From: Bradyrhizobium sp. ORS 278
Lineage (GTDB): Bacteria > Pseudomonadota > Alphaproteobacteria > Rhizobiales > Xanthobacteraceae
DNA length: 64,000 bases
Assembly: GCF_000026145.1 (NCBI RefSeq)
Contig: NC_009445.1
Location: forward strand, 6,540,501-6,604,500
Direction: 5' to 3'
Shown: one piece after another, positions 34,938 through 43,737 of the stretch
Layout: each line of letters starts with the position of its first letter
How positions within the stretch are numbered: the stretch's first letter is position 1
Position numbers and translations under genes: made by a program
The notes under the pieces: model-generated
What the model was told of the DNA's origin: nothing
What the model saw: only the letters and a program-made list of their open reading frames with translations
Databases searched by the model: none

Positions 34938-36713
34938 ATGAACGTCAGCGAATTCGTTTGGCATCGCCTGTCCGAATGGGGTCTCCACCGTGTCTATGGA
35001 TATCCCGGCGACGGGGTCGGCGGGCTGGACGTTGCGCTCGACAAGGCAAAGGACGTGATGAGCTACGTCCAGGTGCGGCACGAGGAGATGGCCGCGTTCA
35101 TGGCTTCCGCACATGCCAAGTTCACCGGCCAGGTCGGGCTCTGCTACGCCACCTCCGGGCCCGGCGCGATCCATCTCCTGAACGGGCTGTACGATGCGAA
35201 GATGGATCACGTCCCCGTGGTCGCTCTGGTCGGCCAGGCGGCGCGGGCCTCGATCGGCGCGAACTATCAGCAGGAGGTCGACCTCAAGACGCTGTTCAAG
35301 GATGTCGCGGAATATGTGGAACAGGCAAGCGTGCCGGAGCAGGTCCGCCATCTCGTCGACCGCGCGGTCCGCATCGCTCATACGCGACGAACGGTGACCT
35401 GCATCATCCTGCCGAAGGATCTGCAGGAGATGGACTATGAGGATCCGCCGCTCACCCACGGCACGACGCACACCGGCCTCGGCTATGCCGGGCCGGCGCA
35501 GGTTCCGGAGGATGCGCAGCTGCGCGCGGCCGCGGAGGTGCTGAACAGCGGCCGCAAGGTCGCGATGCTCATTGGCGCCGGCGCGCTCGACGCGACGGAC
35601 GAGGTGATCGCCGTGGCCGAGCGGCTGCAGGCCGGTGTCGCGAAAGCGCTGCTCGGCAAGGCCGCGGTGCCCGACGATCTGCCGTTCGTCACCGGCTCGA
35701 TCGGCCTGCTCGGCTCCAAGCCGAGCTGGGACATGATGAAGTCCTGCGACACCTTCCTGATGGTCGGCTCGGCGTTCCCCTATAGCGAGTTCCTGCCGAA
35801 GCCGGGCGATGCGCGCGGCGTGCAGATCGACATCGACGGCACGCGGCTCAGCCTGCGCTATCCGATGGAGGTCAATCTCGTCGGCGACAGCGCGGCGACG
35901 TTGCGCGCGCTGCTGCCGCTCTTGGAGCAGAAGCCGAAGGACGGCTGGCGCAGCGGCATCGAGGACGGCGTTCGCGACTGGTGGTCGACGCTGGAGCGCC
36001 GCGCGATGGATTCGGCCGATCCACTCAATCCGCAGCGCGTGTTCTGGGAGCTGTCGCCTCGCCTGCCCGATAATGCGATCATCACCGCCGATTCCGGCTC
36101 GGCCGCCAACTGGTACGCGCGCGACCTGAAGATCCGGCGCGGCATGAAGGCGTCGCTGTCCGGCGGCCTCGCCTCGCTCGGCGCCGGCACGCCCTACGCG
36201 CTCGCCGCCAAGATGGCCTATCCCGAGCGCACCGTGATCGCCTGCATGGGTGACGGCGCGATGCAGATGAACGGGCTGAACGTGATGATCACGATCGGCA
36301 AATATTGGCGCGAGTGGAGCAACCCGCGCCTCATCGTGCTCGTGCTCAACAACCGCGATCTCAACCAGGTCACCTGGGAGGAGCGCATCCAGCTCGGCAC
36401 CGGCAAGACGCTCTCGACGCAGAGCATCCCGGACTTCTCCTACCATCGCTATGCCGAGCTGATCGGCCTCAAGGGCATCTTCGTCGACGATCCCGAGCAC
36501 GTCGGCGCCGCCTGGGACGAAGCGCTCGCGGCCGACCGGCCCGTCATCCTCGAAGCCTACACCGATCCGAACGTGCCGCCGCTGCCGCCACATATCACGC
36601 TGAAGGATGCCAAGAACTTCATCAGCATGATTCCGTCGGAGCCGGAGCTCGGCAGCGTGCTGAAGAACAGCGCCAAGGAGCTCGTCACCAGCATCCTGCC
36701 GGGGAAAGACTGA
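34938..36713 (+). CDS. thiamine-diphosphate-dependent enzyme (pyruvate oxidase/acetolactate synthase-like)
   Basis: 591 residues with the three ThDP-enzyme domains. The PYR domain has FVWHRLSEWGLHRVYGYPGD and the cofactor-activating Glu in VRHEEMAAFMA (E49/E50). The central domain runs from about 190 to 330 (VAMLIGAGAL...). The PP domain has the metal motif GDGAMQMNG near 438-446 with NN 30 residues on. There is no clear substrate signature, and the annotation 'ThDP-requiring enzyme, PoxB-like' fits; it may decarboxylate or oxidise a 2-oxo acid. The stop overlaps the next start by one base, so it leads a five-gene operon. Confidence 0.9.
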   Translation: MNVSEFVWHRLSEWGLHRVYGYPGDGVGGLDVALDKAKDVMSYVQVRHEEMAAFMASAHAKFTGQVGLCYATSGPGAIHLLNGLYDAKMDHVPVVALVGQAARASIGANYQQEVDLKTLFKDVAEYVEQASVPEQVRHLVDRAVRIAHTRRTVTCIILPKDLQEMDYEDPPLTHGTTHTGLGYAGPAQVPEDAQLRAAAEVLNSGRKVAMLIGAGALDATDEVIAVAERLQAGVAKALLGKAAVPDDLPFVTGSIGLLGSKPSWDMMKSCDTFLMVGSAFPYSEFLPKPGDARGVQIDIDGTRLSLRYPMEVNLVGDSAATLRALLPLLEQKPKDGWRSGIEDGVRDWWSTLERRAMDSADPLNPQRVFWELSPRLPDNAIITADSGSAANWYARDLKIRRGMKASLSGGLASLGAGTPYALAAKMAYPERTVIACMGDGAMQMNGLNVMITIGKYWREWSNPRLIVLVLNNRDLNQVTWEERIQLGTGKTLSTQSIPDFSYHRYAELIGLKGIFVDDPEHVGAAWDEALAADRPVILEAYTDPNVPPLPPHITLKDAKNFISMIPSEPELGSVLKNSAKELVTSILPGKD

Positions 36714-37819
36714 TGCGCGCGACCGTTCCGATCGAGAGCGTCGCTGTCGGCGCCTTCGAGATTCCGACCGACCGGCCGGAGGCCGACGGAACGATCAGCT
36801 GGACGTCGACGACGCTGGTGCTGGTCGAAGTGTTCGCCCGCGGCAAGATCGGCATCGGCTACACCTATGCCCATGCCTGCATCGGCCGGCTGATCTCCGA
36901 CACGCTCGCGCCGCTGGTCGAAGGCAGCGACGCGCTGGCGCCTGAACACACCTGGGCCGTGATGCAGCGCGCGATCCGCAACCTCGGCCGGCAAGGTCTT
37001 GTGGCCACCGCGATCTCGGCTGTCGATACCGCGCTCCACGATCTCAAGGCGCGGCTGCTGGATCTGCCGCTCTGCGCGCTGCTCGGCAGCTTTCGCCAGG
37101 AGATCCCGATCTACGGCAGCGGCGGCTTCACCAGCTATTCGGACGAAGAGCTGCGCCGCCAGCTGGCCGGATGGGTGTTCGAAGAGCGCTGCGCCTGGGT
37201 CAAGATGAAGGTCGGCTCCGAGCCCGCGCGCGATCCGCATCGAGTCGAGGTGGCGCGGCTGGCGATCGGCGAGCGCGCCGCGCTGTTCGTCGATGCCAAC
37301 GGCGCCTATTCGCCCAAGCAGGCGTTGGGACTCGCGCAGCCGTTAGCGGATCTCGGCGTGAGCTGGCTCGAGGAGCCGGTGTCGTCGGATGATCTGCCTG
37401 GACTGCGCCTGGTGCGCGAGCGCGCTCCCGCGGGCATGGACGTGGCCGCCGGCGAATACAGCTACACGACGGACCAGGTGCGGATGATGCTGCAGGCGGG
37501 CGCGGTCGATGTCCAGCAGGCCGACATCACCCGCTGCGGCGGCGTCACCGGCTTCCGGCAGATCGCCGCGCTGTGCGATGCCTTCCACACCGATCTCTCC
37601 GGCCATTGCGCGCCGTCCTTGCATCTGCACGCCGCCTGCGCCGCGCCGCGGCTGCGCCACCTCGAATGGTTTCACGACCATGTCCGCATCGAGCACATGC
37701 TGTTCGACGGCGCGCCGCAGCCGAAGGACGGCAGGATCCGTCCCGACCTCAGCCGTCCCGGCCATGGCCTGACATTCAAGCACGCCGATGCGGCGCGCTA
37801 CGCCGTGAGTGCGACATGA
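36713..37819 (+). CDS. enolase-superfamily dehydratase (mandelate racemase/muconate-lactonizing type)
   Basis: 368 residues, starting at the ATG at 36713 that overlaps the upstream stop. Enolase-superfamily elements are visible in order: cap domain (TLVLVEVFARGKIGIGYTY), catalytic Lys region VKMKVGSEP near 161-169, metal ligands D (FVDANGAYS), E (WLEEPV) and E (AAGEYSYT), then ITRCGGVTGFRQIAAL and a His-bearing DLSGHCAPSLHLHAACA. This set suggests the mandelate racemase subgroup, which dehydrates or racemises sugar acids. A 2-keto-3-deoxy acid produced here could feed the ThDP enzyme. Substrate is not identifiable. Confidence 0.88.
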   Translation: MRATVPIESVAVGAFEIPTDRPEADGTISWTSTTLVLVEVFARGKIGIGYTYAHACIGRLISDTLAPLVEGSDALAPEHTWAVMQRAIRNLGRQGLVATAISAVDTALHDLKARLLDLPLCALLGSFRQEIPIYGSGGFTSYSDEELRRQLAGWVFEERCAWVKMKVGSEPARDPHRVEVARLAIGERAALFVDANGAYSPKQALGLAQPLADLGVSWLEEPVSSDDLPGLRLVRERAPAGMDVAAGEYSYTTDQVRMMLQAGAVDVQQADITRCGGVTGFRQIAALCDAFHTDLSGHCAPSLHLHAACAAPRLRHLEWFHDHVRIEHMLFDGAPQPKDGRIRPDLSRPGHGLTFKHADAARYAVSAT

Positions 37820-38781
37820 GCAACGACACCAATTGGCTGGTGGGAGCCGGCCTCGCCATCGCCGCGACGGCGATGCTGCAACCGCGGCGTCGGACCACAC
37901 TCGCACGGCCGACAGCGAGTCTGCCGCCACGCACAGGCCCGCATCCACGCGCCTCCGTCCGCGCCGCGCGCCGGCTGAACCGCGCCGCGGGCATGCTGGC
38001 CGCCTCGGTGCTGGCCGACAGCGGCGTCGAGCATTATCGCGGCTCGTTCAAGAACAAGGCGATGGTCACGCCGCTCGCCGTGGCAGCTTTGACGCTGGCG
38101 ATAAGCGCGCACGGCACCGCCGACAGGCGGCCCTGGGCGCACCGGCTGCGCGACGGCAGCTATGTGCTCGCCGCCGCCACCGGTCTCGCCGGCACCGGCT
38201 TCCATGTCTACAACGTGACCAGGAAGGTCGGCGGCTTCAGCTGGCAGAACCTGTTCTACGGCGCGCCGCTCGGCGCTCCGATGGCCATCCTGCTGTCCGG
38301 TCTGCTCGGCTTCTGCTCCGAGCGCGTGCGCGACACCAGCCGCGCGCAGCGGCCGCATGTGTTCGGCCTGCCGGCCGCGCGCACCATCGCAGCCGTCACC
38401 GCGGCCGGACTGCTCGGCACGTCGGGCGAAGCCGGTCTGCTGCATTTCCGCGGCGCGTTTCACAACCCGTTCATGGCCGCGCCCGTGACCCTGCCGCCGA
38501 TCGGCGCCGCGCTGCTGTTCAACGCCGCGGCGCGCGACCCGCACGATGAGCAGGATCGAAGACATCCGCTGACGCGCGCCTGGATGTGGCTGCTGGCCGC
38601 CATGGGGTTCATCGGCGTCGGCTTCCACGCCTATGGCGTGTCGCGCAATATGGGCGGATGGCGCAATTGGAGCCAGAACATCCTGGCGGGCCCGCCATTG
38701 CCGGCGCCGCCGAGCTTCACCGGGCTGGCGCTCGCCGGCCTCGCCGCGCTGGGACTGATGCGGGAGCATCCCGATGCATGA
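37816..38781 (+). CDS. polytopic membrane protein of the GMC operon
   Basis: 321 residues from the ATG at 37816, overlapping the previous stop (ATGA). Seven or so hydrophobic segments are predicted; two related halves are visible: GVEHYRGSFKNKAMVTPLAVAAL and GEAGLLHFRGAFHNPFMAAPVTLPP, and also GTGFHVYNVTRKVGGFSWQNLFYGAP and GVGFHAYGVSRNMGGWRNWSQNILAGPP. So the protein is an internal duplication with a repeated His pattern (FHxY) that could bind haem. I do not recognise a named family. Its place before the two GMC-dehydrogenase subunits suggests that it serves as their membrane anchor or electron acceptor instead of the cytochrome subunit. Confidence 0.78.
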   Translation: MSNDTNWLVGAGLAIAATAMLQPRRRTTLARPTASLPPRTGPHPRASVRAARRLNRAAGMLAASVLADSGVEHYRGSFKNKAMVTPLAVAALTLAISAHGTADRRPWAHRLRDGSYVLAAATGLAGTGFHVYNVTRKVGGFSWQNLFYGAPLGAPMAILLSGLLGFCSERVRDTSRAQRPHVFGLPAARTIAAVTAAGLLGTSGEAGLLHFRGAFHNPFMAAPVTLPPIGAALLFNAAARDPHDEQDRRHPLTRAWMWLLAAMGFIGVGFHAYGVSRNMGGWRNWSQNILAGPPLPAPPSFTGLALAGLAALGLMREHPDA

Positions 38782-39439
38782 CCGTTCGCACCCCGCCCTT
38801 CCGAACCGCTATCCGCACTACGACGTGCTCGCCAAGCGCAACGGAGCGTCGTGGAACGACAAGACGCGCGAGGTGATCGCCGAACGCCTGTCGGTCACGG
38901 CAACGCCGCTGTTCTTCTCGACCAGCGAATTCCTGCTGCTCGAAGCGATCGCGGCGCGAATCGTTCCGCAGCCATCGACACGGCCGCCGATCCCTGTGGC
39001 CGCGCTGGTCGATCGCAAGCTGCACGGCGACATCGCCGACGGCTATCGGACCGATGGCATGCCCCGCCACCGCGAGGCATGGCGGCGCGGCCTTCACGCG
39101 CTCGAGGCGGAGGCGCTCGCAGCGTTCCAGCGGCCCTTCGTCGAGCTGTCCGAAGCGACGCAGGACGAATTGCTTCGCCACGCCGAAGCCGGCGCGTTGA
39201 AGGCCGCCGACTGGGGCGACATGCGCTGCGACGGTTTCTTCAAGCGTCGGCTGCTGCACGATATCGTGCTGGCCTATTACGCCCACCCGACCGCGTGGAG
39301 CGAGATCGGCTGGGGCGGCCCCGCCAGCCCACGCGGCTATGTGCGCCTCGATGTCAACGACCGTGATCCGTGGGAGCCCGCCGAGGCGGAGCTTGGCCGC
39401 GAGCAAGACGCCGCAAGGATCAACCGACATGTCCGATGA
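38774..39439 (+). CDS. gluconate 2-dehydrogenase subunit 3-like protein
   Basis: 221 residues; overlaps the preceding gene by 8 bp. FFSTSEFLLLEAIAARIVPQP and the later AYYAHPTAWSEIGWGGPASPRGY match the gamma/subunit-3 family that pairs with GMC-type flavoprotein dehydrogenases. Unlike many family members it lacks an obvious Tat signal at the N-terminus, so the complex might be cytosolic, face the cytoplasm, or be exported by a partner. The gene directly precedes, and overlaps by 11 bp, the flavoprotein gene, which is the standard arrangement for this enzyme pair. Confidence 0.88.
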   Translation: MHDRSHPALPNRYPHYDVLAKRNGASWNDKTREVIAERLSVTATPLFFSTSEFLLLEAIAARIVPQPSTRPPIPVAALVDRKLHGDIADGYRTDGMPRHREAWRRGLHALEAEALAAFQRPFVELSEATQDELLRHAEAGALKAADWGDMRCDGFFKRRLLHDIVLAYYAHPTAWSEIGWGGPASPRGYVRLDVNDRDPWEPAEAELGREQDAARINRHVR

Positions 39440-41126
39440 TCCGCAAACAACGCCCCGCGCCATCGAAGGCCGCGCGCCCGACGTGTTCCGCCCCGGCGGT
39501 TGGGTGCCGATGCGCTGCCACCGCGACGAGGACGACGTCGATTTCGTCATCGTCGGCACCGGCGCCGGCGGCGGCACGCTCGCCTGCAAGCTCGCCGAAT
39601 ACGGCTTCTCCGTCGTCGCGCTCGACGCCGGCCCCTACTTCCGGCCGCTCGAGGATTTCGCCTCCGACGAGTCCGAGCAGACCAAGTTGTACTGGACCGA
39701 CGATCGCATCAGCGACGGCGCCAATCCGCTGCAGCTCGGCAGCAACAACAGCGGCAAGGCGGTGGGCGGCTCGACCGTGCACTTCGCGATGGTGTCGCTG
39801 CGCTTCCGGCCCGAATGGTTCAAGTCGCGCACCCTGCTCGGCTACGGCGCCGACTGGCCGATCGATTGGCGCGAGATGTGGCGCTACTACACCGAGGTCG
39901 AGCAGGCGCTGAAGATCTCAGGTCCCATCACCTATCCCTGGGGACCGAAGCGGCCGCGCTATCCCTATCGCGCCCATCCGCTCAACGCCGCCGCCCGCGT
40001 GCTCGCCAGAGGTTGCGAGGCGCTCGGTGTCTCCTGGACCGAGACCCCGCTCGCAACGTTGTCCGCTCCGCGCGGCCTCGCGCACCCCTGCGTCTATCGC
40101 GGCTTCTGCGTCGCCGGCTGCTCGACCAACGCCAAGCAGAGCGCGCTCGTGACCTGGCTTCCGCGCGCGCTCGCCGCCGGCGCCGAGATCCGCGATCTTG
40201 CGATGGTCGGACGCATCGAGGTCGACGGCCATGACCTCGTGACCGGCGTCCACTATCACCGCCAGGGTCGCTGGCACTTCCAGCGCGCCCGCAACGTCGT
40301 CGTCGCCGGCTACGCGATCGAGACGCCGCGGCTGCTGCTCAACTCGGCCACCGATCACCATCGCGACGGCCTCGCCAACAGCTCGGGCCTGGTCGGACGA
40401 TATCTCATGACGCAATCCAACCAGGCGGTGTGGGGCACGATGGATGACGAGATCCGCTCCTACAAGGGGCCGCCCTCGCTCGCCATCACCGAGCACTGGA
40501 ACTACGAAGACAAGGGCAAGGATTTCTTCGGCGGCTACGCCTATATGAGCCAGGGCCCGCTGCCGCAGCTGTGGGCCAACACGCTCGCGCAGGCGCGCGG
40601 GCTGTGGGGCGCGCGCCTGGTCGAGGAGATGACCAACTACAATCACGTCGCGGGCCTCAAGATCGTCGGCGAGATGCTGCCGCAGGAGCGCAATCGCGTC
40701 ACCCTGGCCGACGAGGTCGATCAGTACGGCCTGCGCATCCCGCGCGTCACCTACTCCTGGTGCGACAACGACCGGCGGCTGATCGAGCACTCGCTGGCCT
40801 TCATGACGCGCGCGCTGCAGGCGGCGGGCGCCAAGGACATCTGGACCCAGGACGACGACACCTGCCATCTCAACGGCACGGCACGGATGGGCGACGACCC
40901 GCGCTCGAGCGTCGTCGACGCCGATTGCCGCAGCTGGGACATTCCCAATCTCTGGATCTGCGACGGCTCGGTGTTTCCGACCGTCGGCGGCGTCAATCCC
41001 TCGCTGACCATCCAGGCCATCGCCTGCCGCACTGCGGACCGCATCCGCGCCATGGCGCGGCGCGGCGAGCTTGCCGGAAAGCCTTCGTCAAGCGCGAGAA
41101 TGACAACGACTGCAGCAGTCTCCTGA
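39429..41126 (+). CDS. GMC-family FAD-dependent dehydrogenase, large subunit
   Basis: 565 residues from the ATG at 39429, chosen because it overlaps the small subunit and gives the FAD motif FVIVGTGAGGGTLACKLAE at about 39-57. Other family features: KAVGGSTVHFAMVSLRF (FAD-binding loop), the cysteine-containing CVYRGFCVAGCSTNAK (unusual CxxxxxCxxxC pattern also seen in gluconate/sorbitol dehydrogenases), HLNGTARMGDDPRSSVV and the C-terminal GVNPSLTIQAIACRTADRI. It oxidises a polyol or aldonate and passes electrons to a membrane acceptor. There is no cytochrome c subunit in this operon; the membrane protein two genes upstream may take its place. Confidence 0.9.
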   Translation: MSDDPQTTPRAIEGRAPDVFRPGGWVPMRCHRDEDDVDFVIVGTGAGGGTLACKLAEYGFSVVALDAGPYFRPLEDFASDESEQTKLYWTDDRISDGANPLQLGSNNSGKAVGGSTVHFAMVSLRFRPEWFKSRTLLGYGADWPIDWREMWRYYTEVEQALKISGPITYPWGPKRPRYPYRAHPLNAAARVLARGCEALGVSWTETPLATLSAPRGLAHPCVYRGFCVAGCSTNAKQSALVTWLPRALAAGAEIRDLAMVGRIEVDGHDLVTGVHYHRQGRWHFQRARNVVVAGYAIETPRLLLNSATDHHRDGLANSSGLVGRYLMTQSNQAVWGTMDDEIRSYKGPPSLAITEHWNYEDKGKDFFGGYAYMSQGPLPQLWANTLAQARGLWGARLVEEMTNYNHVAGLKIVGEMLPQERNRVTLADEVDQYGLRIPRVTYSWCDNDRRLIEHSLAFMTRALQAAGAKDIWTQDDDTCHLNGTARMGDDPRSSVVDADCRSWDIPNLWICDGSVFPTVGGVNPSLTIQAIACRTADRIRAMARRGELAGKPSSSARMTTTAAVS

Positions 41127-41133
41127 CTGCTGC
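41112..41133 (+). terminator. hairpin at the end of the GMC operon
   Basis: GCAGCAGT (41112-41119) pairs with ACTGCTGC (41126-41133) around a 6-nt loop that contains the stop codon. It lacks a T-run and may be an attenuated or Rho-assisted end. Confidence 0.45.
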
Positions 41134-41796
41134 GCGCTCTTGCCCGCGCAAAACGCCCGTCGTGTTACTTTGCCGCATTCCGTCGGGCAAATCCGGCCTT
41201 GTGTCGTCGGGCAAATCAGATCGATGCTCCCCGGCGTCTTCCGCTCACAGAAGGGGCGTTTCGCGATCGTCACGGACCGTGGAGCGGGAGATGCGGTGGC
41301 CGCGTGGGGTCGGCGTGCGCGTTTCGCGTGCGGACGAACGAGCCCTTCGCGGGCGGTCAAGCCGTGTGGTCCCGACACCCCGACGCTGGTGTCTTGGTTG
41401 GCGACATCCCGATGACGGGGGCAAGCAAGCCCGGTCCCCTGGGAGAGCACGGAGCAGCCGTAAAACCCATCGCGCAGGGAAGGCCGGTTGTTCGGCCAAT
41501 CCTGTGGTGACTGCCGCCTGCTTTTTTTGTTGCAGGCGGGCCATGGGTGCGGCCTGCACCCGGCCTTCCCTGCGCCCTTCTTCTCGAAGGGCGTGCCTGA
41601 GAGCAAAGCTCGGACGCGCAAACGCGCCGCGAGGCTGAGGAGCCATGTCGTGTCGGCGCGAGGTCGACCACAACCCCAGATCGCACGTCATGCGACGACA
41701 CGCCCCGCACAGAAGATCAATCAATCCGTCATCACGACGACAATCAGCCGGTGCTATCGCCCCGCCTCTTCGAACACGATCGAGGAGGATCGATCC
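41127..41796. other. 670-bp intergenic region with repeats
   Basis: It holds direct 13-bp repeats CGTCGGGCAAATC (41181-41193 and 41205-41217) that belong to a known Bradyrhizobium intergenic motif, and the long repeat copy B (41338-41588). No gene is credible. The last 150 bp before 41797 probably holds the promoter of the lectin-nuclease gene. Confidence 0.65.
41338..41588 (-). repeat. dispersed Bradyrhizobium-type intergenic repeat, copy B (inverted relative to copy A)
   Basis: Reverse complement of this stretch aligns with 3905-4165. The conserved hairpin is CCGCCTGC (41514-41521), a 10-nt loop, GCAGGCGG (41532-41539); loop sequence differs from copy A while the stem is identical, a sign of selection or recent shared origin. 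GTGGTCCCGAC marks its left end. Confidence 0.75.
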
Positions 41797-43509
41797 ATGA
41801 AGATTCGTTTTCTAGCGAGCGCATTGGCCTTCGGCTGCTCCGCGCTGCTCGGCAGTCCGTTACAGGCGGCAAGCGGCACGTTCAACACGCTGACCTACAA
41901 CGTCGCGGAGACGCCGACCGCTTATAACGGCGGCAGCGATGCGCATTCGAAGCTGATCAGCTGCTATCTGCGCCAGTTCGGCATCGTCAACGTGCAGGAG
42001 GATTTTCTCTGGCACGCTGCGCTATACGACACCTGCGACGACCATCCCTATCGCACGCCGACCTCGGGCACCGCCGGCATCGGCGATGGCCTCAACACGC
42101 TGAGCCGCTATGGGTTCGACGATCTCGACCGCGTGACCTGGGACAAGCGCGCAGACTCCGACGCGCTCACGCCGAAGGGCTTTTCGCTGGTGCGCACCCG
42201 CCTCGCCGAGGGCGTCTATCTCGACTTCTACAATCTCCATGCCCAGTCCGGCACCTCGTCGACCGATCTCGCCTATAGCGAGAACGACGTCCAGCAGTTG
42301 CTGACCTACATCGAGGCGAATTCCGCCGGCAATACCGTGATGGTGATGGGCGACACCAACACGCGCTACACGCGCGCGGGCCAGAACATGTGGGAGTTCC
42401 TGCATCACGGCTTCAGCGACGCCTGGATCGAGGCGGTGCGGGGCGGCAGCGTCCCGCCGGTTGGCGACGCGCTGGTCTGCGGCAGCACGCAGACGGCGCG
42501 GCCCGATTGCGAGATCGTCGACAAGGTGCTGTGGCGCAACAATGGCTTCCTCAATCTGCAGGCCTCGTCCTATGTCGACCGGCAGGACGCGCTGGATGCC
42601 AGCGGCGCGCAGCTCTCCGACCATCATCCGATCGAAGTGAATTGGAGCTTCTCGACGGCGGCGAACCGCCGCCTCAGTGATCAGTTCGGCGGTCCGCACG
42701 GGACGAGCTACAACGATGTCTCGGCGCTGCCGGCCAATCCGGTGCCGAGCAAGCTGACCATCCGCACCGGCAGCCGCGTCGATCAGGTCGAGCTGACGCT
42801 GTCCAACGGCTACGTGTTCAGCCATGGCGGCACCGGCGGCACGGCGCAGAGCCTGACGCTCGCCAGCGGCGAATATCTCACCTCGGTCAATCTGTGCAGC
42901 GCGCAGTATCAGGGCCACACCCGCATCTTCTGGGTCTCGTTCGCCACCAGCACGGGTCGCATGCTTGCGGGCGGCGCCACGACATCGAGCTGCACCAGCT
43001 ACACTGCGCCGGGCGGCTGGCAGATCACTGGCTTTCACGGCCGCTCCGGCGACGGGGTCGACAAGCTCGGCGTCGTCTATGCGCCAGTGTCGACCGGTGC
43101 TGTGCCGGCGCGACAGCCGGTTCGCATCGTCAACCGCACCTCGGCGCTGTGCATGGACATCAACGGTGGGACGGCGGCGAACGGCACCGCCGTGATCCAG
43201 TGGTACTGCAACGGCGGCGCCAACCAGACCTGGAGCTATGACGAGACCAGCGGCATGATCCGCAGCATGCAGGATCCGCATTATTGCCTCGACAACAACG
43301 GGACGTATGGCGATGGCGCGCAGCTGATCATCTGGACCTGTACCGGCAACAACAACCAGCGTTTCCGCTACGATGCCGCCGCCGGCACGATCGCGGTGCG
43401 CAGCTATCCGGTCGAGATCATCAGCCAGAACGGCACCTCCGTCGGCAACCAGCTGTTGACGGCCACTGCCTCGGCCGCAGGCACGCAAGCATGGACCTTG
43501 ACGCCCTGA
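41797..43509 (+). CDS. secreted endonuclease/exonuclease/phosphatase-fold enzyme with jacalin-like and ricin-B-like lectin domains
   Basis: 570 residues, starting at the ATG at 41797 with GAGGAGGAT seven bases upstream. Signal peptide to about residue 25 (FLASALAFGCSALLGSPLQA). Residues 26-285 form an EEP domain: FNTLTYNVAE (Asn), GIVNVQEDF (Glu), MVMGDTNTRYT (Asp/Asn), and SDHHPIEVNW (Asp-His). Residues about 292-431 look like a jacalin lectin (FGGPHGTSYNDV, GSRVDQVELTLSNGYVFSHGGTGG, GWQITGFHGRSGDGVDKLGVVY). Residues about 440-570 are a ricin-B/beta-trefoil unit with repeated QxW-type turns (GTAVIQWYCNGGANQTW, DGAQLIIWTCTGNNNQRF). It probably binds glycans outside the cell and cleaves phosphodiesters or sphingomyelin-like lipids. 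Confidence 0.88.
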   Translation: MKIRFLASALAFGCSALLGSPLQAASGTFNTLTYNVAETPTAYNGGSDAHSKLISCYLRQFGIVNVQEDFLWHAALYDTCDDHPYRTPTSGTAGIGDGLNTLSRYGFDDLDRVTWDKRADSDALTPKGFSLVRTRLAEGVYLDFYNLHAQSGTSSTDLAYSENDVQQLLTYIEANSAGNTVMVMGDTNTRYTRAGQNMWEFLHHGFSDAWIEAVRGGSVPPVGDALVCGSTQTARPDCEIVDKVLWRNNGFLNLQASSYVDRQDALDASGAQLSDHHPIEVNWSFSTAANRRLSDQFGGPHGTSYNDVSALPANPVPSKLTIRTGSRVDQVELTLSNGYVFSHGGTGGTAQSLTLASGEYLTSVNLCSAQYQGHTRIFWVSFATSTGRMLAGGATTSSCTSYTAPGGWQITGFHGRSGDGVDKLGVVYAPVSTGAVPARQPVRIVNRTSALCMDINGGTAANGTAVIQWYCNGGANQTWSYDETSGMIRSMQDPHYCLDNNGTYGDGAQLIIWTCTGNNNQRFRYDAAAGTIAVRSYPVEIISQNGTSVGNQLLTATASAAGTQAWTLTP

Positions 43510-43525
43510 CCAGCGCCGCAACCAG

Positions 43526-43554
43526 GACCCGGACGGCGCCGCGCCGCCCGGGTC
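43526..43554 (+). terminator. strong hairpin after the lectin-nuclease gene
   Basis: A 13-bp stem with one mismatch and a 3-nt loop spans 43526-43554, 17 bp after the stop codon, followed by TTC. Likely a terminator or mRNA 3'-end hairpin. Confidence 0.55.
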
Positions 43555-43737
43555 TTCGCCGCGCGCTGGCGCAAAGTCGGCCGCGACGGCTGTCAAACCA
43601 CCGTCACGAAACTTCAACAGAAGGAAGCCGTCTCGGAGCGATCGTGGTGCCACGAAACTTGACGTCGCGCGCGGTCCTGAAGCCGGCCCGGCGAGCCGCG
43701 CTCGACGACAGATCACGCAGACCACAGAGATCGTCTC

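Noticed and set aside
41140..41724. Several overlapping small open frames in the repeat region
   Set aside because: They are translations of a dispersed intergenic repeat commonly mis-annotated in Bradyrhizobium genomes.
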